From contig NZ_JBOUVX010000001.1 in the NCBI RefSeq assembly GCF_050789285.1, positions 992,001-1,056,000 of the forward strand: a DNA stretch of 64,000 nt. The letters run 5' to 3'. Origin of the DNA: CAVPWP01 sp050789285 (lineage in GTDB: Bacteria > Pseudomonadota > Alphaproteobacteria > Rhodobacterales > Rhodobacteraceae). A program made the position numbers and the translations under genes. The notes under the pieces were generated by a model that saw nothing but the letters and a program-made list of their open reading frames with translations, was not told the origin of the DNA and made no database searches. Positions 62,926 to 64,000 of this stretch are shown piece after piece (positions within the stretch are counted from its first letter, which is position 1; each line of letters begins with the position of its first letter).

Positions 62926-64000
62926 AGGGCTATCTGCGCAGCGACGGGCGCAAGGGCATCCGCAACCTTGTCGCCGTGGCCTATCTTGTGGAATGCGCCC
63001 ACCACGTCGCGCGACAGATCGTGGCGCCGCAGGGCGACGTTGCGCACCTGATCGGGTTTCCGGGTTGCTTTCCAAACCCTTACGCCCAGAAGATGATGGA
63101 GCGGCTCTGCACCCATCCGAACGTCGGCGGCGTCGTCCTTGTCTCGCTTGGCTGCGAAAGCTTCGACCGGCACGCCCTGTCGCAGGTCATCGCGGCCACG
63201 GGCCGCCCGGTCGAGACGCTGGTGATCCAGCGCGACGGCGGCACGCGCGCCACGATTCAGGCGGGGCGCGCGGCGGTGGCGCGGATCGCGGCGCAGATCG
63301 CTGAGGCGCCGACGGTGCCGATGGAGATCTCCGACCTGGTGGTCGGCACCGTCTGCGGCGGCTCGGACGGCACCAGCGGGATCACCGGCAACCCCGCCGT
63401 CGGCCGCGCCTTCGATCTTCTGGTCGAGGCCGGCGCGACCTGCATCTTCGAGGAGACGGGCGAACTGATCGGCTGCGAGGGCATCATGGCCGGGCGCGCC
63501 GTGACGCCCGAGCTTGGGCAGGCGATCCGCGCCTCGGTCGACAAGGCCGCGGCCTATTACGCCACGCTGGGCTACGGCAGCTTCGCGGCGGGCAACGCCG
63601 AGGGCGGGCTGACCACGATCGAGGAAAAGTCGCTGGGCGCCTATGCCAAGTCCGGCCAGTCGCGGATCTCGGGACTGATCAAGCCCGGCGACATCCCGCC
63701 CAAGGGCGGGCTTTACCTCATGGACGTGGTGCCCGACGGCGAGGTGCGCTTCGGCTTTCCGAACATCTCGGACAATGCCGAGATCGTCGAGATGATGGCC
63801 TCGGGCGCGCATCTGACGCTGTTCGTCACCGGGCGCGGATCGGTCGTGGGCTCGGCGCTGGCGCCGGTCATCAAGATCGCCGCGAACCCGCACATGTACG
63901 ACCGCCTGCGCGAGGACATGGACGTGAACGCCGGCCGCATCATCAGCGAGGGCGCGACCGTGGACGAGGTCGGACGCGAGATCGTGGACCTTGTCGCAGG
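62922..64000 (+). CDS. UxaA-family lyase, large subunit (truncated at the right edge)
   Basis: 359 residues visible, near-complete for the about 390-residue family. Opening GYLRSDGRKGIRNLVAVAYL, then IGFPGCFPNPYAQKMMERL, VLVSLGCESFD, GTVCGGSDGTSGITGNPAVG, ATCIFEETGELIGCEGIMAG and GLTTIEEKSLGAYAKSGQS. The Cys and Glu residues of the iron or iron-sulfur site region (CGGSD, EETGE) are kept. Final product probably a 2-keto-3-deoxy sugar acid, a natural substrate for the RraA-like aldolase. Start ATG 62922 overlaps the preceding stop. Confidence 0.9.
   Translation, partial: MKGYLRSDGRKGIRNLVAVAYLVECAHHVARQIVAPQGDVAHLIGFPGCFPNPYAQKMMERLCTHPNVGGVVLVSLGCESFDRHALSQVIAATGRPVETLVIQRDGGTRATIQAGRAAVARIAAQIAEAPTVPMEISDLVVGTVCGGSDGTSGITGNPAVGRAFDLLVEAGATCIFEETGELIGCEGIMAGRAVTPELGQAIRASVDKAAAYYATLGYGSFAAGNAEGGLTTIEEKSLGAYAKSGQSRISGLIKPGDIPPKGGLYLMDVVPDGEVRFGFPNISDNAEIVEMMASGAHLTLFVTGRGSVVGSALAPVIKIAANPHMYDRLREDMDVNAGRIISEGATVDEVGREIVDLVA

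Overview
The window is one continuous stretch of a high-GC bacterial chromosome, almost certainly from the Rhodobacterales (roseobacter/Paracoccaceae side of the Alphaproteobacteria). The pointers are the high GC with strong third-position bias (hence many long antisense shadow frames), a VPLPA-type C-terminal sorting signal (47452-48558), a tripartite tricarboxylate transporter, and dense catabolic operons led by ABC transporters. I see no rRNA, tRNA, CRISPR, transposase or phage gene. About 62 genes were called, two of them cut by the window edges.

Layout. 1-3.8 kb: split UxaA-type lyase (edge-truncated), divergent HutC-type GntR regulator with a perfect palindromic operator, MFS exporter, FadR-type GntR regulator. 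3.9-10.2 kb: Gfo/Idh oxidoreductase, creatininase-family amidohydrolase, cupin and D-2-hydroxyacid dehydrogenase, then a nitrate/sulfonate/taurine-type ABC importer with a Tat-exported binding protein. 10.3-14.1 kb: two glutathione transferases, a tandem-OsmC protein and an FAH-family hydrolase. 14.3-25.3 kb: creatinase-like M24 protein, two alpha/beta hydrolases and a complete SBP5-type peptide/opine ABC importer whose ATPases carry unusual insertions, then an ACMSD-type amidohydrolase. 25.6-27.7 kb: J-domain protein, cNMP-binding protein, phosphoesterase. 27.8-36.4 kb (all minus): enolase-superfamily enzyme, TIM-barrel isomerase, TetR, TctA/B/C transporter, DUF993 protein and Gfo/Idh. 36.6-41.6 kb (plus): BMP/nucleoside-type ABC importer. 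41.6-49.6 kb: SulP-STAS-cNMP transporter, DUF3307 protein, CHASE2-adenylate cyclase, FecR protein, VPLPA-anchored protein and a 3TM-cNMP protein. 49.7-64 kb: IclR regulator, Gfo/Idh and MaoC (minus), then a tightly overlapping 11.8-kb plus-strand operon: MaoC, signal-less SBP-like protein, CoA transferase, four-gene sugar-type ABC importer, two enolase-superfamily enzymes, rhamnose-mutarotase-like protein, RraA-like aldolase and a second split UxaA lyase, cut by the right edge.

How it fits together. Most of the window is transport-plus-catabolism modules for unidentified small molecules (sugar acids, amides, aromatics), each with its own GntR, TetR or IclR regulator. Recurrent operator-like sequences tie separated genes together: GATTGT-N3-AC(A/G)AT(C) sites at 3.86, 3.89, 14.14, 14.26 and 16.8 kb, a TetR-like site at 33.9 and 36.4 kb, and a LacI-like 12-mer at 7.3 and 25.4 kb. 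A second theme is cyclic-nucleotide signalling: one class III cyclase and three cNMP-binding proteins lie within 23 kb. The most promising leads are the four-CxxC insertion in the ABC ATPase at 20643-21956, the right-hand operon mixing CoA chemistry with sugar-acid dehydratases, and the tandem OsmC protein with a degenerate first domain.
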